Below are positions 55,701 to 63,705 of a stretch of DNA of 64,000 bases, in pieces; the stretch's first letter is position 1, and each line of letters opens with the position of its first letter. The DNA is taken from contig CAXXXM010000002.1 in NCBI GenBank assembly GCA_963663265.2, positions 434,001 to 498,000 on the forward strand, in the 5' to 3' direction. Made by a program: the position numbers and the translations under genes. The notes beneath the pieces were generated by a model. It did not search any database. It saw only the letters and a list, made by a program, of their open reading frames with translations, and was not told where the DNA came from. This DNA comes from JAEXOD01 sp963663265 (GTDB lineage Bacteria; Bacteroidota; Ignavibacteria; Ignavibacteriales; Melioribacteraceae).

Positions 55701-57034
55701 TGAAAACTTATTTTTTGAAATATCAACAAGATTGGTTGAACGATAATTCACAAATTAAAATATGGGAAAAATCAAGACGTATTGGTGCAACTTACGTTCA
55801 ATCGTACGAAGATGTACGCGATTGCTTATTTGGAAAGGTTCCCGCTGTTTGGTTTTCAAGTGCAGACGAATCGGCAGCTAAAGAGTATATTTTGTACTGT
55901 GAAAAATGGGCAAAATTATTTAATGCAGCTTCAAACGACTTAAATGAAAGCGTAATTGAAAGCGGAAACAATGTTAAAACATTGCAGATTAAATTTAGCA
56001 ACGGGAGTAGAATTACAGCTTTAACAAGTAATCCCAAAGCTTTTCGTTCCAAAGGTGGGAAAGTAGTTCTTGATGAATTTGCACACCACGAAAACCAACA
56101 GGAACTTTGGAAAGCTGCAAAACCTACCGCTGTGTGGGGATATCCTATACGAATAATTTCCACCCATAATGGAAAAAATTCATTGTTTTATAAATTTGTA
56201 AACAACATTAAACATAATAAACTTGAATGGTCATTACATAACACTTCAATTTTTGAGGCTGTAAATGATGGATTAACTGATAAAATATTCAATAAAGTTA
56301 CAACCGAACAAGAAAAACAAAAATGGATTAATCAACAAAAAGATGATTGTTTTGATGAGGTTACTTGGTTAGAAGAATTTTGCTGTCAGCCCATTGATGA
56401 ATCGACCGCATTTTTAAGTTACGATGTAATTAAAAACTGTATTGGACAAGTTGATAATTATTCAACCAAGAATGGACAAATTTTTTGCGGGTTTGATATT
56501 GGCAGAAGAAACGACCTTTCAGTAATAAGCACCATAATTAAATACAATAGTAAGTTTATACTAAAAGACTTAAAAATATTTGAAAAAACTCCCTTTAGTA
56601 AACAAAAAGAATTTTTAGTAAATGGAATAAACAGCTTAAACATTTCAAAAACAGCTATTGATGAAAGCGGTATTGGAATGCAGCTTGCGGAAGAACTTGT
56701 AAATATTTTTGGAGGACATAGAGTATTACCGGTTTATTTTACAGCAAGATTAAAAGAAGAGCTTGCTTTTAACATGCTTACCATTTTTCAAGATAAAGCT
56801 ATAATAATTCCAGACGATAAAGAATTAATTGAAGATTTACATTCGGTTAAAAAGATTAGTAATAATTCCACTAATATTCATTTTGATGTGGATAGAACAA
56901 ACATAAAGGGGCATGCAGATAGATTTTGGTCAATAGCTTTAGCCCTGTTCGTTGCAAAAAATAATGTATACGATGATATTATTATTTCATCAGTTAACAA
57001 CAGAAAAACATTTACAAACTTAAATAAATATTAA
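55700..57034 (+). CDS. Terminase large subunit (Mu gp28-like)
   Basis: The packaging motor and headful nuclease. The 444-residue protein has a Walker A variant KSRRIGAT (24-31), Walker B VVLDE (122-126) followed by HH, and motif III in IRIISTHNG (coupling). The nuclease domain starts with CGFDIGRRND (263-272) with its metal-binding Asp, and TAIDESGIGMQLAE and the C-terminal GHADRFWSIALALF supply the other acidic positions. These match Mu gp28-type terminases. All motifs look intact. Confidence 0.92.
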   Translation: MKTYFLKYQQDWLNDNSQIKIWEKSRRIGATYVQSYEDVRDCLFGKVPAVWFSSADESAAKEYILYCEKWAKLFNAASNDLNESVIESGNNVKTLQIKFSNGSRITALTSNPKAFRSKGGKVVLDEFAHHENQQELWKAAKPTAVWGYPIRIISTHNGKNSLFYKFVNNIKHNKLEWSLHNTSIFEAVNDGLTDKIFNKVTTEQEKQKWINQQKDDCFDEVTWLEEFCCQPIDESTAFLSYDVIKNCIGQVDNYSTKNGQIFCGFDIGRRNDLSVISTIIKYNSKFILKDLKIFEKTPFSKQKEFLVNGINSLNISKTAIDESGIGMQLAEELVNIFGGHRVLPVYFTARLKEELAFNMLTIFQDKAIIIPDDKELIEDLHSVKKISNNSTNIHFDVDRTNIKGHADRFWSIALALFVAKNNVYDDIIISSVNNRKTFTNLNKY

Positions 57035-57042
57035 GGTAGATT

Positions 57043-58248
57043 ATGAACAGAATATTAAAATATTTTTTTAAACAAAAAAGCTTGCCGCTAAATAAAGAAA
57101 TAATTATTAGGTCTAATAATAACAATTATCACAATTGGGCAAAACTACTCCCCGATCCTGATCCGGTTTTAAACAAATTAGGCAAATCGAACGAGGCTTT
57201 AAAAGAATTACTTTCTGATTCGCATTTAAGCTCTTGTATTACACGTAGAAAGATGGGAGTAAAGTCTTTAGAATGGCAGATTATTAAATCGGAAGGCACT
57301 ACCGAAGATGAATTAAATTTAGTAAAATATGCTTTGGAGTTTTTGAGCGAAAACAGATGTAAAATTAAAGACTTAATAAGCAGTTCATTAAACCCAATAT
57401 TATGGGGCTTTTCTGTTTTTGAAATTATTTGGACTTATCATAATAATTATTGGATTCCAAAAGCAGTAATTGAAAAACCAAGAGAATGTTTTAGCTTTGA
57501 CGAAAATAATAATTTAATTTATAGAAATAATAATTCTTATGTAAATCTTGATGAAGATAAATATAAACACAAATTTATACTGTTACAAAACGAACCTTCG
57601 TTTGAAAATCCTTATGGTGAAAAAGCTTTATCAAAATGTTTTTGGCCCATTACATTTAAGAAAGGTGGATTGAAGTTTTGGTCAATGTTTGTTGAAAAAT
57701 ATGGAATGCCGTTTATATTAGCAAAACAGCCACGTAACTTATCCTCTGTTGATTCACAAAACTTACTTGTAAAATTAGAAAACATGGTTCAAGATGCAAT
57801 TGCAGTTATTCCAGATGATTCATCAGTAGAATTTAAAGAAGCAAAAGGTTTAAGCAGCAGCGAAGTATACGAGAAGTTTATTACACATCAAAACAACGCA
57901 ATTAGTAAAGCAATATTAACGAATGTGTTTTCTACCGAATATCAATCAACCGGAGGATACGCAACAGCTAAATCGGGAATTGAAACCGAAAAATTGCTGG
58001 CAAAAGAAGATAAAGATTTTCCAGAACAGTTATTTAACACATTAATTAAATATATTATTGAACTTAACACCGGAAATAAATATTACCCCCAATTTAAGTT
58101 ATATGAAGTTGATGAATCCAAAAAAGAATTTGCCGAAAGAGATAACTTATTAGCCAATAATATTAAATTTAATAAACAATATTACCACAGAGTTTATAAT
58201 ATTCCCTTAAATGAATTTGAGTTGATAAATGAAATGCAAAATCCTTAA
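57043..58248 (+). CDS. Portal protein (Mu gp29-like, DUF935 type)
   Basis: The portal ring that admits DNA to the head. The 401-residue protein shows the DUF935 (Mu gp29) features: LPDPDPVLNKLGKSNEAL and the following LLSDSHLSSCITRRKMGV and LEWQI, ILWGFSVFEIIW, FWPITFKKGGLKFWSMFVEKYG and the C-terminal LNTGNKYYPQF. It follows the large terminase by eight bases, as in Mu. The usual MuF-type gene is not seen after it. Confidence 0.9.
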   Translation: MNRILKYFFKQKSLPLNKEIIIRSNNNNYHNWAKLLPDPDPVLNKLGKSNEALKELLSDSHLSSCITRRKMGVKSLEWQIIKSEGTTEDELNLVKYALEFLSENRCKIKDLISSSLNPILWGFSVFEIIWTYHNNYWIPKAVIEKPRECFSFDENNNLIYRNNNSYVNLDEDKYKHKFILLQNEPSFENPYGEKALSKCFWPITFKKGGLKFWSMFVEKYGMPFILAKQPRNLSSVDSQNLLVKLENMVQDAIAVIPDDSSVEFKEAKGLSSSEVYEKFITHQNNAISKAILTNVFSTEYQSTGGYATAKSGIETEKLLAKEDKDFPEQLFNTLIKYIIELNTGNKYYPQFKLYEVDESKKEFAERDNLLANNIKFNKQYYHRVYNIPLNEFELINEMQNP

Positions 58249-58417
58249 TAGTAAATTTCAATTCAAAAAGATTAAAGTTATTGATAATCTTAATGACAGC
58301 ATAAGGTTTAGCAATAAAGTGTTAATAAAGTCTATACACCACTATATGCTTTACGATTCTTTTAGATTAACAAAGATAAAAACAAAAGGGAATTATTTTA
58401 GAAGGGGGAAAAAGTGA
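58229..58417 (+). CDS. Small basic open frame after the portal gene (possible remnant)
   Basis: A 62-residue frame that starts inside the portal gene (20-base overlap) and is very rich in Lys, Arg and Asn with no motif I can recognise. It has a weak ribosome site. In Mu-like phages a MuF or gp30-type gene follows the portal; this may be what is left of it or an unrelated small gene. Repeat-rich DNA starts one base after its stop. Confidence 0.35.
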   Translation: MKCKILNSKFQFKKIKVIDNLNDSIRFSNKVLIKSIHHYMLYDSFRLTKIKTKGNYFRRGKK

Positions 58418-59030
58418 CAAGTGACGGATTGACAAGTGACGAAAAACAGTAATCAGCTAACAGCTAATAGTGAATAGCAAAACCATGATGTGTGATGCGT
58501 AAAAGAACGTGAAGCGTGATGAGGAAAAGAAAGTGACAAGAAACGAGTGACGAGTGACAAAAGCGTAAAGACAAATGAGGAATATATAGAATTTCTATCC
58601 CCGTACTTCAGTGCGGGGTTTTATGCAAAATCAGTTTATTTCTCGCCCATGACTTCAGTCATGGGGATTATAAATAAAATTAATGATGTAATTAGGTTTT
58701 TTGTTGTTGCAAAATATAAATCCATTGTCTGAACGGAGATTCTTGGGATTTATAAGATTTATGGGATTTACGATTAAAACACTACAATTTACCCCTCAAT
58801 TATTTTCGTGTTATGATTGCGGAACAATCACACGTCGTTAACCTCATAACTCAAATAGTGGTTCGACTTCAGGGAAGTCGCACAAAACCATACCTTCATT
58901 TTACATTTCGTGTAGAACATATGGCACTTCTCTGAAGTGCTAACTTTTTTCTTTTCACATGTTAACTACGTTTGCCTTTTCCAAAGTCAAAGTTACTTTG
59001 AATTTTTATTCCCCATGACTAAAGTCATGG
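58418..59030. other. Non-coding region with GTGAC-type repeats and varied palindromes
   Basis: There is no credible gene. 58418-58590 holds degenerate GTGACAAGTGAC-type repeats, including AGCTAATAGTGAATAG (58462-58477), which is the inverse of a motif found in each 211-bp unit on the other side of the phage-like cluster. Palindromes follow at 58599-58618 (CCCCGTAC/GTGCGGGG), 58646-58665 (CCCATGACT/AGTCATGGG), 58924-58940 (GCACTTC/GAAGTGC), 58987-59001 (TCAAAGT/ACTTTGA) and 59012-59031 (CCCATGACT/AGTCATGGG). The stems differ but size and loop are alike. Confidence 0.75.
58815..58887. repeat. Two-hairpin module, right copy
   Basis: GATTG-CGGAA-CAATC (58815-58829), then ACACGTCGTTAACC, a different spacer, and CGACTTC-AGG-GAAGTCG (58864-58880) followed by CACAAAA. 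It is the same module in the same orientation as 43535-43609, with changed loops and spacer but conserved stems and tails. Confidence 0.8.
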
Positions 59031-59492
59031 GCAAGAGAATAAAATATTGCATAAAACCCCGTAATGAATTACGGGGACAGAAATACTAATATTTCCACAT
59101 CAAGCTTCACGTTTCTCGTCACTTGTTTCGGGGGCAAGAGAATAAAATACTGCATAAAACCCCGTAATGAATTACGGGGACAGAAATACTAATATTTCCA
59201 CATCAAGCTTCACGTTTCTCGTCATTTGCTTCATAGGCAAGAGAATAAAATATTGCATAAAACCCCGTAATGAATTACGGGGACAGATATGTTAATATTT
59301 CCACATCAAGCTTCACGTTTCTCGTCACTTGTTTCATGAGCAAGAGAATAAAATATTGCATAAAACCCCGTAATGAAGAGACTGTGTTAAAATTGGGGAT
59401 AATAAAAAGCAAAAAAAGCCAATAGAATATCAGCAAAAAGTTGCATAAGTCATTATAAATACGTAAGTTAGCAATAACAAATAACGGATAAT

Positions 59493-60944
59493 ATGGCAAT
59501 TATACAAGGTACACCAAGAGATGCAATACGAATAAGTTATTGTCTGGAAGATGAAATTGAAGAAAACAATCCAGTAAGAATAATAGATTTAGTAGTTGAC
59601 ATAGTATATGGAATTCATCCAGAAATCTTTGATTCAATAGACAATAAGAATTTAGAAGCAGGTAGAGGAAAATATTCATCGCGAGTAATGTCAAAATTAC
59701 TATTGTATTCATATTCGCAAAGAATAAAAGGATCAAGGAAAATAGAAGAAGAATGCCATAGGAATATAGAAATAAAATGGTTAATAAATGAATTAAGCCC
59801 AGATCATTGGACAATATCGAATTTCAGAAAAAACAATGGTGATTTATTAAAAGAAATAAAACAAAAATTAACAGCCATATTAAAAAGCAATTCATATATA
59901 AGTGGGAAAGAGATAGTAATAGATGGAAGTAAAATAAAATCATATGCGGGGAAAAATTATTGTAACAAACAAGAAATAAAAAATTGGATTAAGAAAAATA
60001 CAAATGAGTTAGAAAAATATATTCAAGAATTAGAAGAAATCGATACAAAAGAAGATAAAAACGAGTCAAGACAGTTGGAGTTAGAAGAGGAAATAAAAAA
60101 GTTAAAACAGGAGTTGTCATTAAAGAACGAAGAGTTAAATAAGTATTCTGATAAGAAGTCAAAATGGGGCGTAAAAGGAGACAAGGAATCACAGGTAGTA
60201 AAGAGTCGCGATGGTTATATACCCGGATATAATGTACAAGTATCAACAGATAATCATTTTATAGTAGAAAATGTAGTAACAACATCAGCCTCAGACAATG
60301 CCTCGTTAATATCGACAATAGAAAAAACAGAAGAAGCAGTACAAAGCGAAGTAGAAACAGTAGTTGCAGATAAAGGCTATTATAGTTATAAAAATATAAG
60401 AGAATTAGAAGCAAAGGAAATAACATCATATATATCTATTCCGAGACAAAAAAATGAAGAGATAGAGTTTAAGAAAGCTGATGATGAAAATAAATATATA
60501 TGCTCACAAGGACAGGAATTAATACTAACGAGAACCAATGTAGCGAAAAAGAATTACATGGCAAATTTGTATATTGGTGTAAATTGTAACGGATGTTCCA
60601 TAAAAATGAAATGCACAAAATCAGAAAAAGGAAGATATTTATATATTAATTGCGAACAATCAGTCATAGAACAGTTAAATCAAAGATTGACCACACCTGA
60701 AGGGAAAAAGAAGGTAAAGGAGCGAAAAGAAAAAATTGAACATGTATTTGGCACATTAAAAGTTTGGATGGGGAAAATACCACTTCATTTGCGAGGTATG
60801 GAGAAAGTAAGTATAGAAATGAATATATGGCAAATCGTATATAATTTAAGGCGACTTATTGGGATAGAAGGGGTTGCTAAAGTCAAGAAGCTATTTACAG
60901 AAGTTCTTCAAAATAATAAAAAATTAGAGTTAAAAAGCACGTAA
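59493..60944 (+). CDS. IS1182-family-type DDE transposase
   Basis: A 483-residue transposase. The N-terminal DNA-binding part has RGKYSSRVMSKLLLYSYSQR and DHWTISNFRKNN. The catalytic DDE residues are in EIVIDGSKIKSYAGKNY (first Asp), VVADKGYYSYKN (second Asp) and RKEKIEHVFGTLKVW (Glu). A charged coiled-coil insertion (about 160-225) lies between the first and second Asp, typical of this group, and a Cys cluster (CNGCSIKMKC) lies near residue 370. The frame is open from end to end. Confidence 0.94.
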   Translation: MAIIQGTPRDAIRISYCLEDEIEENNPVRIIDLVVDIVYGIHPEIFDSIDNKNLEAGRGKYSSRVMSKLLLYSYSQRIKGSRKIEEECHRNIEIKWLINELSPDHWTISNFRKNNGDLLKEIKQKLTAILKSNSYISGKEIVIDGSKIKSYAGKNYCNKQEIKNWIKKNTNELEKYIQELEEIDTKEDKNESRQLELEEEIKKLKQELSLKNEELNKYSDKKSKWGVKGDKESQVVKSRDGYIPGYNVQVSTDNHFIVENVVTTSASDNASLISTIEKTEEAVQSEVETVVADKGYYSYKNIRELEAKEITSYISIPRQKNEEIEFKKADDENKYICSQGQELILTRTNVAKKNYMANLYIGVNCNGCSIKMKCTKSEKGRYLYINCEQSVIEQLNQRLTTPEGKKKVKERKEKIEHVFGTLKVWMGKIPLHLRGMEKVSIEMNIWQIVYNLRRLIGIEGVAKVKKLFTEVLQNNKKLELKST

Positions 60945-60958
60945 AACAGGTGCTTTTT
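60932..60958 (+). terminator. Intrinsic terminator at the end of the transposase gene
   Basis: The arms AAAAAGCAC (60932-60940) and GTGCTTTTT (60950-60958) flank a nine-base loop that contains the transposase stop codon. The T-run completes it. Confidence 0.85.
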
Positions 60959-61134
60959 ATTAATTTTTTGAAGAATTGTGCAATTTAAAACTATAGGCAA
61001 TATTTATTTCGAATATTACCCGTAAATATCAGGTATTAAAGAATTATGAGCTTAATTTTAACACAGTCTCTGAATTACGGGGACAGATATATTAATATTT
61101 CCACATCAAGCTTCATGTTTCTCGTCACTTGTTT

Positions 61135-61398
61135 CGTGGATGTTGTAAAACACAAACAAATTACCTGAACGGGGATTTATTTGATTTGCAAAATCAACGA
61201 TCATGGTAAGACCGTAGGTGTTGCAAAACTCGAAAATCCCCAATCTCGAGCGTCATCGGTCGTACCGTGATGCAATAATATATATATATAATATATTCGG
61301 TCATGGTAAGACCATGACCGCCGTGGATAACAATACCCAATTATGAAACATCCACGACCGTGACACCCATGAACTTGACTTTCGAGTTTTGTAACACC
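61135..61398. repeat. Large imperfect inverted repeat with nested hairpins
   Basis: Outer arms CGTGGATGT (61135-61143) and ACATCCACG (61348-61356), and a longer pair, GGTGTTGCAAAACTCGAAA (61217-61235) against 61380-61398 (18 of 19 matches). Inside lie a hairpin at 61250-61273 (10 bp with one bulge) and a perfect one at 61299-61319 (arms GGTCATGGT and ACCATGACC, loop AAG). An (AT)n tract lies at about 61277-61294. There is no coding frame I accept. The region ends with two near-identical CAGAATACATTCC copies (about 61415 and 61454). Confidence 0.75.
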
Positions 61399-61494
61399 AA
61401 CGACCATAACCGCCCAGAATACATTCCTCGATGATATTACATCATAAACCGCCAGAATACATTCCCCCACCATACACTCCTTTCTTTTTAAAAC

Positions 61495-61533
61495 AAAAAA
61501 GCTGTTGAAAGAAAACTTCCAACAGCTTTTTTA
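61495..61533 (-). terminator. Intrinsic terminator of dnaK
   Basis: The arms GCTGTTG (61501-61507) and CAACAGC (61520-61526) are extended by A and T runs on both sides, 25 bases past the dnaK stop. On the minus strand the stem ends in a T-run, as needed for dnaK. Confidence 0.9.
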
Positions 61534-61550
61534 TCAAAACAACTTATAAA

Positions 61551-63497
61551 TTATTTTTCGTCGTCAACTACTTCGTAAGCAGCATCTTGAACGTCTTTAT
61601 CTGCTTTCTTTTCATCTGTTTGTTGACCACCTTGTTGCTGTTGTTGACCTGCATTTGGATTACCCGCATTAGGATCAGCACCAGGATTTTGAGGTCCGGC
61701 TTGTTGATAAACTTGCTGTGAAATTTCATTCCATAATTTTGTTAAACTTTCAGTAGCAGCTTTAATTGTATCAGTATTGTTTGTAGCAATAGCATCTTCC
61801 AATTTTTTAACTTCGCTTTCCATTCTGTTTAACATTTCAGGAGCCATTTTATCCTTTAATTCTTCCATTTGTTTTTTAGTCTGGAATAATAAAGTATCGG
61901 CATTGTTTTTAACTTCAACAGTTTCTTTTTTACGTTTATCTTCAGCCGCATTTTCTTTAGCGGCATTTTTCATTTTTTCAATTTCATCTTTTGATAAACC
62001 ACTTGAAGAAGTAATTCTAATACTTTGTTCTTTATTAGTAGCTTTATCTTTAGCTAAAACGTGTAAAATACCGTTAGCATCAATATCAAAAGTTACTTCA
62101 ACCTGAGGAACACCACGCGGTGCAGGTGGAATACCGTCCAAGTGGAAACGACCTAAAGTTCTGTTATCAGCAGCCATTGGTCTTTCACCTTGTAAAACGT
62201 TAATTTCAACAGAAGGCTGGTTATCAGCAGCAGTACTAAAAACTTCACTCTTTTTAGTTGGAATTGTAGTGTTAGCTGTAATTAAAGTTGTCATTACACC
62301 ACCAAGAGTTTCAATGCCTAACGAAAGTGGAGTAACATCAAGTAATAATACGTCTTTTACATCACCGGCTAAAACGCCACCTTGAATAGCAGCACCAACA
62401 GCAACAACTTCATCAGGGTTAACGCCTTTATGAGGTTCTTTTTGGAACACTCTTTTTACAACTTCTTGAACTTTTGGAATTCTTGTTGAACCACCAACTA
62501 AAATAACTTCATCAATCTGACTGATTGAAACACCTGCATCTTTAATTGCTTTTTGGCAAGGAATAACAGTTCTTTCAATTAAATGGTCAATTAGCTGTTC
62601 AAATTTTGAACGTGATAAACTTATGTTTAAGTGCTTAGGACCATCTTGAGTTGCGGTAATAAATGGTAAATTAATATCAGTTTGTAACGATGAGGAAAGT
62701 TCTATTTTCGCTTTTTCGGCAGCATCTTTTAATCTCTGCAAAGCCATAGGATCGTTTCTTAAATCAATCCCTTCTTGAGTTTTAAATTCATCAGCCAAAA
62801 AGTCAATTAATCTGCTATCAATATCATCACCACCTAAGTGAGTATCGCCGTTTGTTGATTTAACTTCAAAAACACCGTCACCTAACTGTAAAATACTGAT
62901 ATCAAAAGTACCACCACCAAAATCGTAAACAGCTACAATTTCTTCTTTATTCTTTTTATCCAAACCATAAGCTAAAGCAGCAGCAGTAGGTTCGTTTATA
63001 ATACGTCTTACTTTTAATCCTGCAATTTCTCCGGCATCTTTAGTTGCTTGTCTTTGTGCATCGTTAAAGTAAGCAGGAACAGTAATAACAGCTTCATCAA
63101 CTGTTGTACCTAAATGGTCTTCAGCGGTTTTTTTCATTTTCTGTAAAACCATTGCACTAATTTCAGGTGGTGAATATAATCTATCGCCAACATTTACGCG
63201 TGCTGTTTTGTTGTCACCTTCAACAACTTTGTAAGGCACTTCATCAATTTCACCTTTTACTTCGTCAATTCTTCTACCCATAAATCTTTTTATAGAAAAG
63301 ATTGTATTTTGTGGGTTTGTTACTGCTTGTCTTTTTGCAGGCTGACCTACTAATCTTTCTCCCGTTTTTGTAAAAGCAACAACTGAAGGAGTAGTTCTTC
63401 CACCTTCACTATTAGGTATTACTACAGGCTCGTTACCTTCCATTACGGCAACGCATGAGTTTGTAGTACCTAAATCAATTCCTATAATTTTGCTCAT
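61551..63497 (-). CDS. dnaK: Molecular chaperone DnaK (Hsp70)
   Basis: A 648-residue Hsp70. The ATPase domain has GIDLGTTNSCVAV at the N-terminus, VYDFGGGTFDISIL and ILVGGSTRIPKVQE; the substrate-binding domain follows (LLDVTPLSLGIETLGGVMT), then the helical lid. The C-terminal tail is Asn/Gly/Gln-rich and ends in VVDDEK, the usual acidic bacterial end. DnaK folds and refolds proteins with DnaJ and GrpE, which are not in the window. AGGAG lies just upstream of ATG 63497. It appears to be a single-gene unit with its own terminator. Confidence 0.99.
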   Translation of the reverse strand: MSKIIGIDLGTTNSCVAVMEGNEPVVIPNSEGGRTTPSVVAFTKTGERLVGQPAKRQAVTNPQNTIFSIKRFMGRRIDEVKGEIDEVPYKVVEGDNKTARVNVGDRLYSPPEISAMVLQKMKKTAEDHLGTTVDEAVITVPAYFNDAQRQATKDAGEIAGLKVRRIINEPTAAALAYGLDKKNKEEIVAVYDFGGGTFDISILQLGDGVFEVKSTNGDTHLGGDDIDSRLIDFLADEFKTQEGIDLRNDPMALQRLKDAAEKAKIELSSSLQTDINLPFITATQDGPKHLNISLSRSKFEQLIDHLIERTVIPCQKAIKDAGVSISQIDEVILVGGSTRIPKVQEVVKRVFQKEPHKGVNPDEVVAVGAAIQGGVLAGDVKDVLLLDVTPLSLGIETLGGVMTTLITANTTIPTKKSEVFSTAADNQPSVEINVLQGERPMAADNRTLGRFHLDGIPPAPRGVPQVEVTFDIDANGILHVLAKDKATNKEQSIRITSSSGLSKDEIEKMKNAAKENAAEDKRKKETVEVKNNADTLLFQTKKQMEELKDKMAPEMLNRMESEVKKLEDAIATNNTDTIKAATESLTKLWNEISQQVYQQAGPQNPGADPNAGNPNAGQQQQQGGQQTDEKKADKDVQDAAYEVVDDEK

Positions 63498-63628
63498 TTT
63501 ATTCTCCTATTAAGCATATTTTTTATTTAATCGTTATAATATAAGCAAAATATATGCCATAAAGAGCATTAAAGATAACTTATTTTAATTAAATGATTTA
63601 TGATATTGATAGGACACGCAAAGGAGTG

Positions 63629-63641
63629 TGACGTTATGTCA
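63629..63641. promoter_or_regulatory. Palindrome upstream of dnaK
   Basis: TGACGTTATGTCA has four-base arms TGAC and GTCA and lies 132 bases upstream of dnaK in the 208-base gap. It may be an operator. No CIRCE element (TTAGCACTC with its inverse) is found. Confidence 0.3.
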
Positions 63642-63705
63642 TACTTTACGGCAACTGCTGGTTCAAAATGGCAAAGTCACACATATATGCCAATTTGACA
63701 CATGT

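Larger units (their letters stand above)
59378..61070 (+). mobile_element. Intact IS1182-like insertion sequence (1693 bp)
   Basis: The element begins GAGACTGTGTTAAAATT (59378-59394) and ends with its exact inverse AATTTTAACACAGTCTC (61054-61070), a perfect 17-bp terminal inverted repeat. It is flanked by direct TGAA copies (59374-59377 and 61071-61074), fitting a 4-bp target duplication. The insertion lies in the centre of the palindrome of the fourth 103-bp unit; removing the element and one TGAA restores that palindrome exactly. It contains one full transposase gene. The clean ends suggest a recent insertion. Confidence 0.95.
59031..61140. repeat. Four tandem 103-bp units, the fourth split by an IS
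   Basis: Units start at 59031, 59134, 59237 and 59340 with GCAAGAGAATAAAAT. Each carries a palindrome with nine-base arms CCCCGTAAT and ATTACGGGG around GA, then ACAGA, TTTCCACATCAAGCTTCA and TTTCTCGTCA. Palindromes lie at 59057-59076, 59160-59179 and 59263-59282; the fourth is interrupted at 59377/61075 and continues to about 61140. No coding frame is believable here. They are not CRISPR repeats, as there are no unique spacers. Confidence 0.92.

Noticed and set aside
58547..58732. 61-codon plus-strand open frame
   Set aside because: It is made of GTGAC repeats and two palindromes, so coding is unlikely.
59275..59499. 74-codon minus-strand open frame across the left end of the IS
   Set aside because: It spans the joint between the 103-bp repeat and the IS, so it can only have arisen by the insertion.
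61201..61473. 90-codon minus-strand open frame
   Set aside because: It lies wholly in the nested inverted-repeat region; its composition follows the repeats, not a protein.
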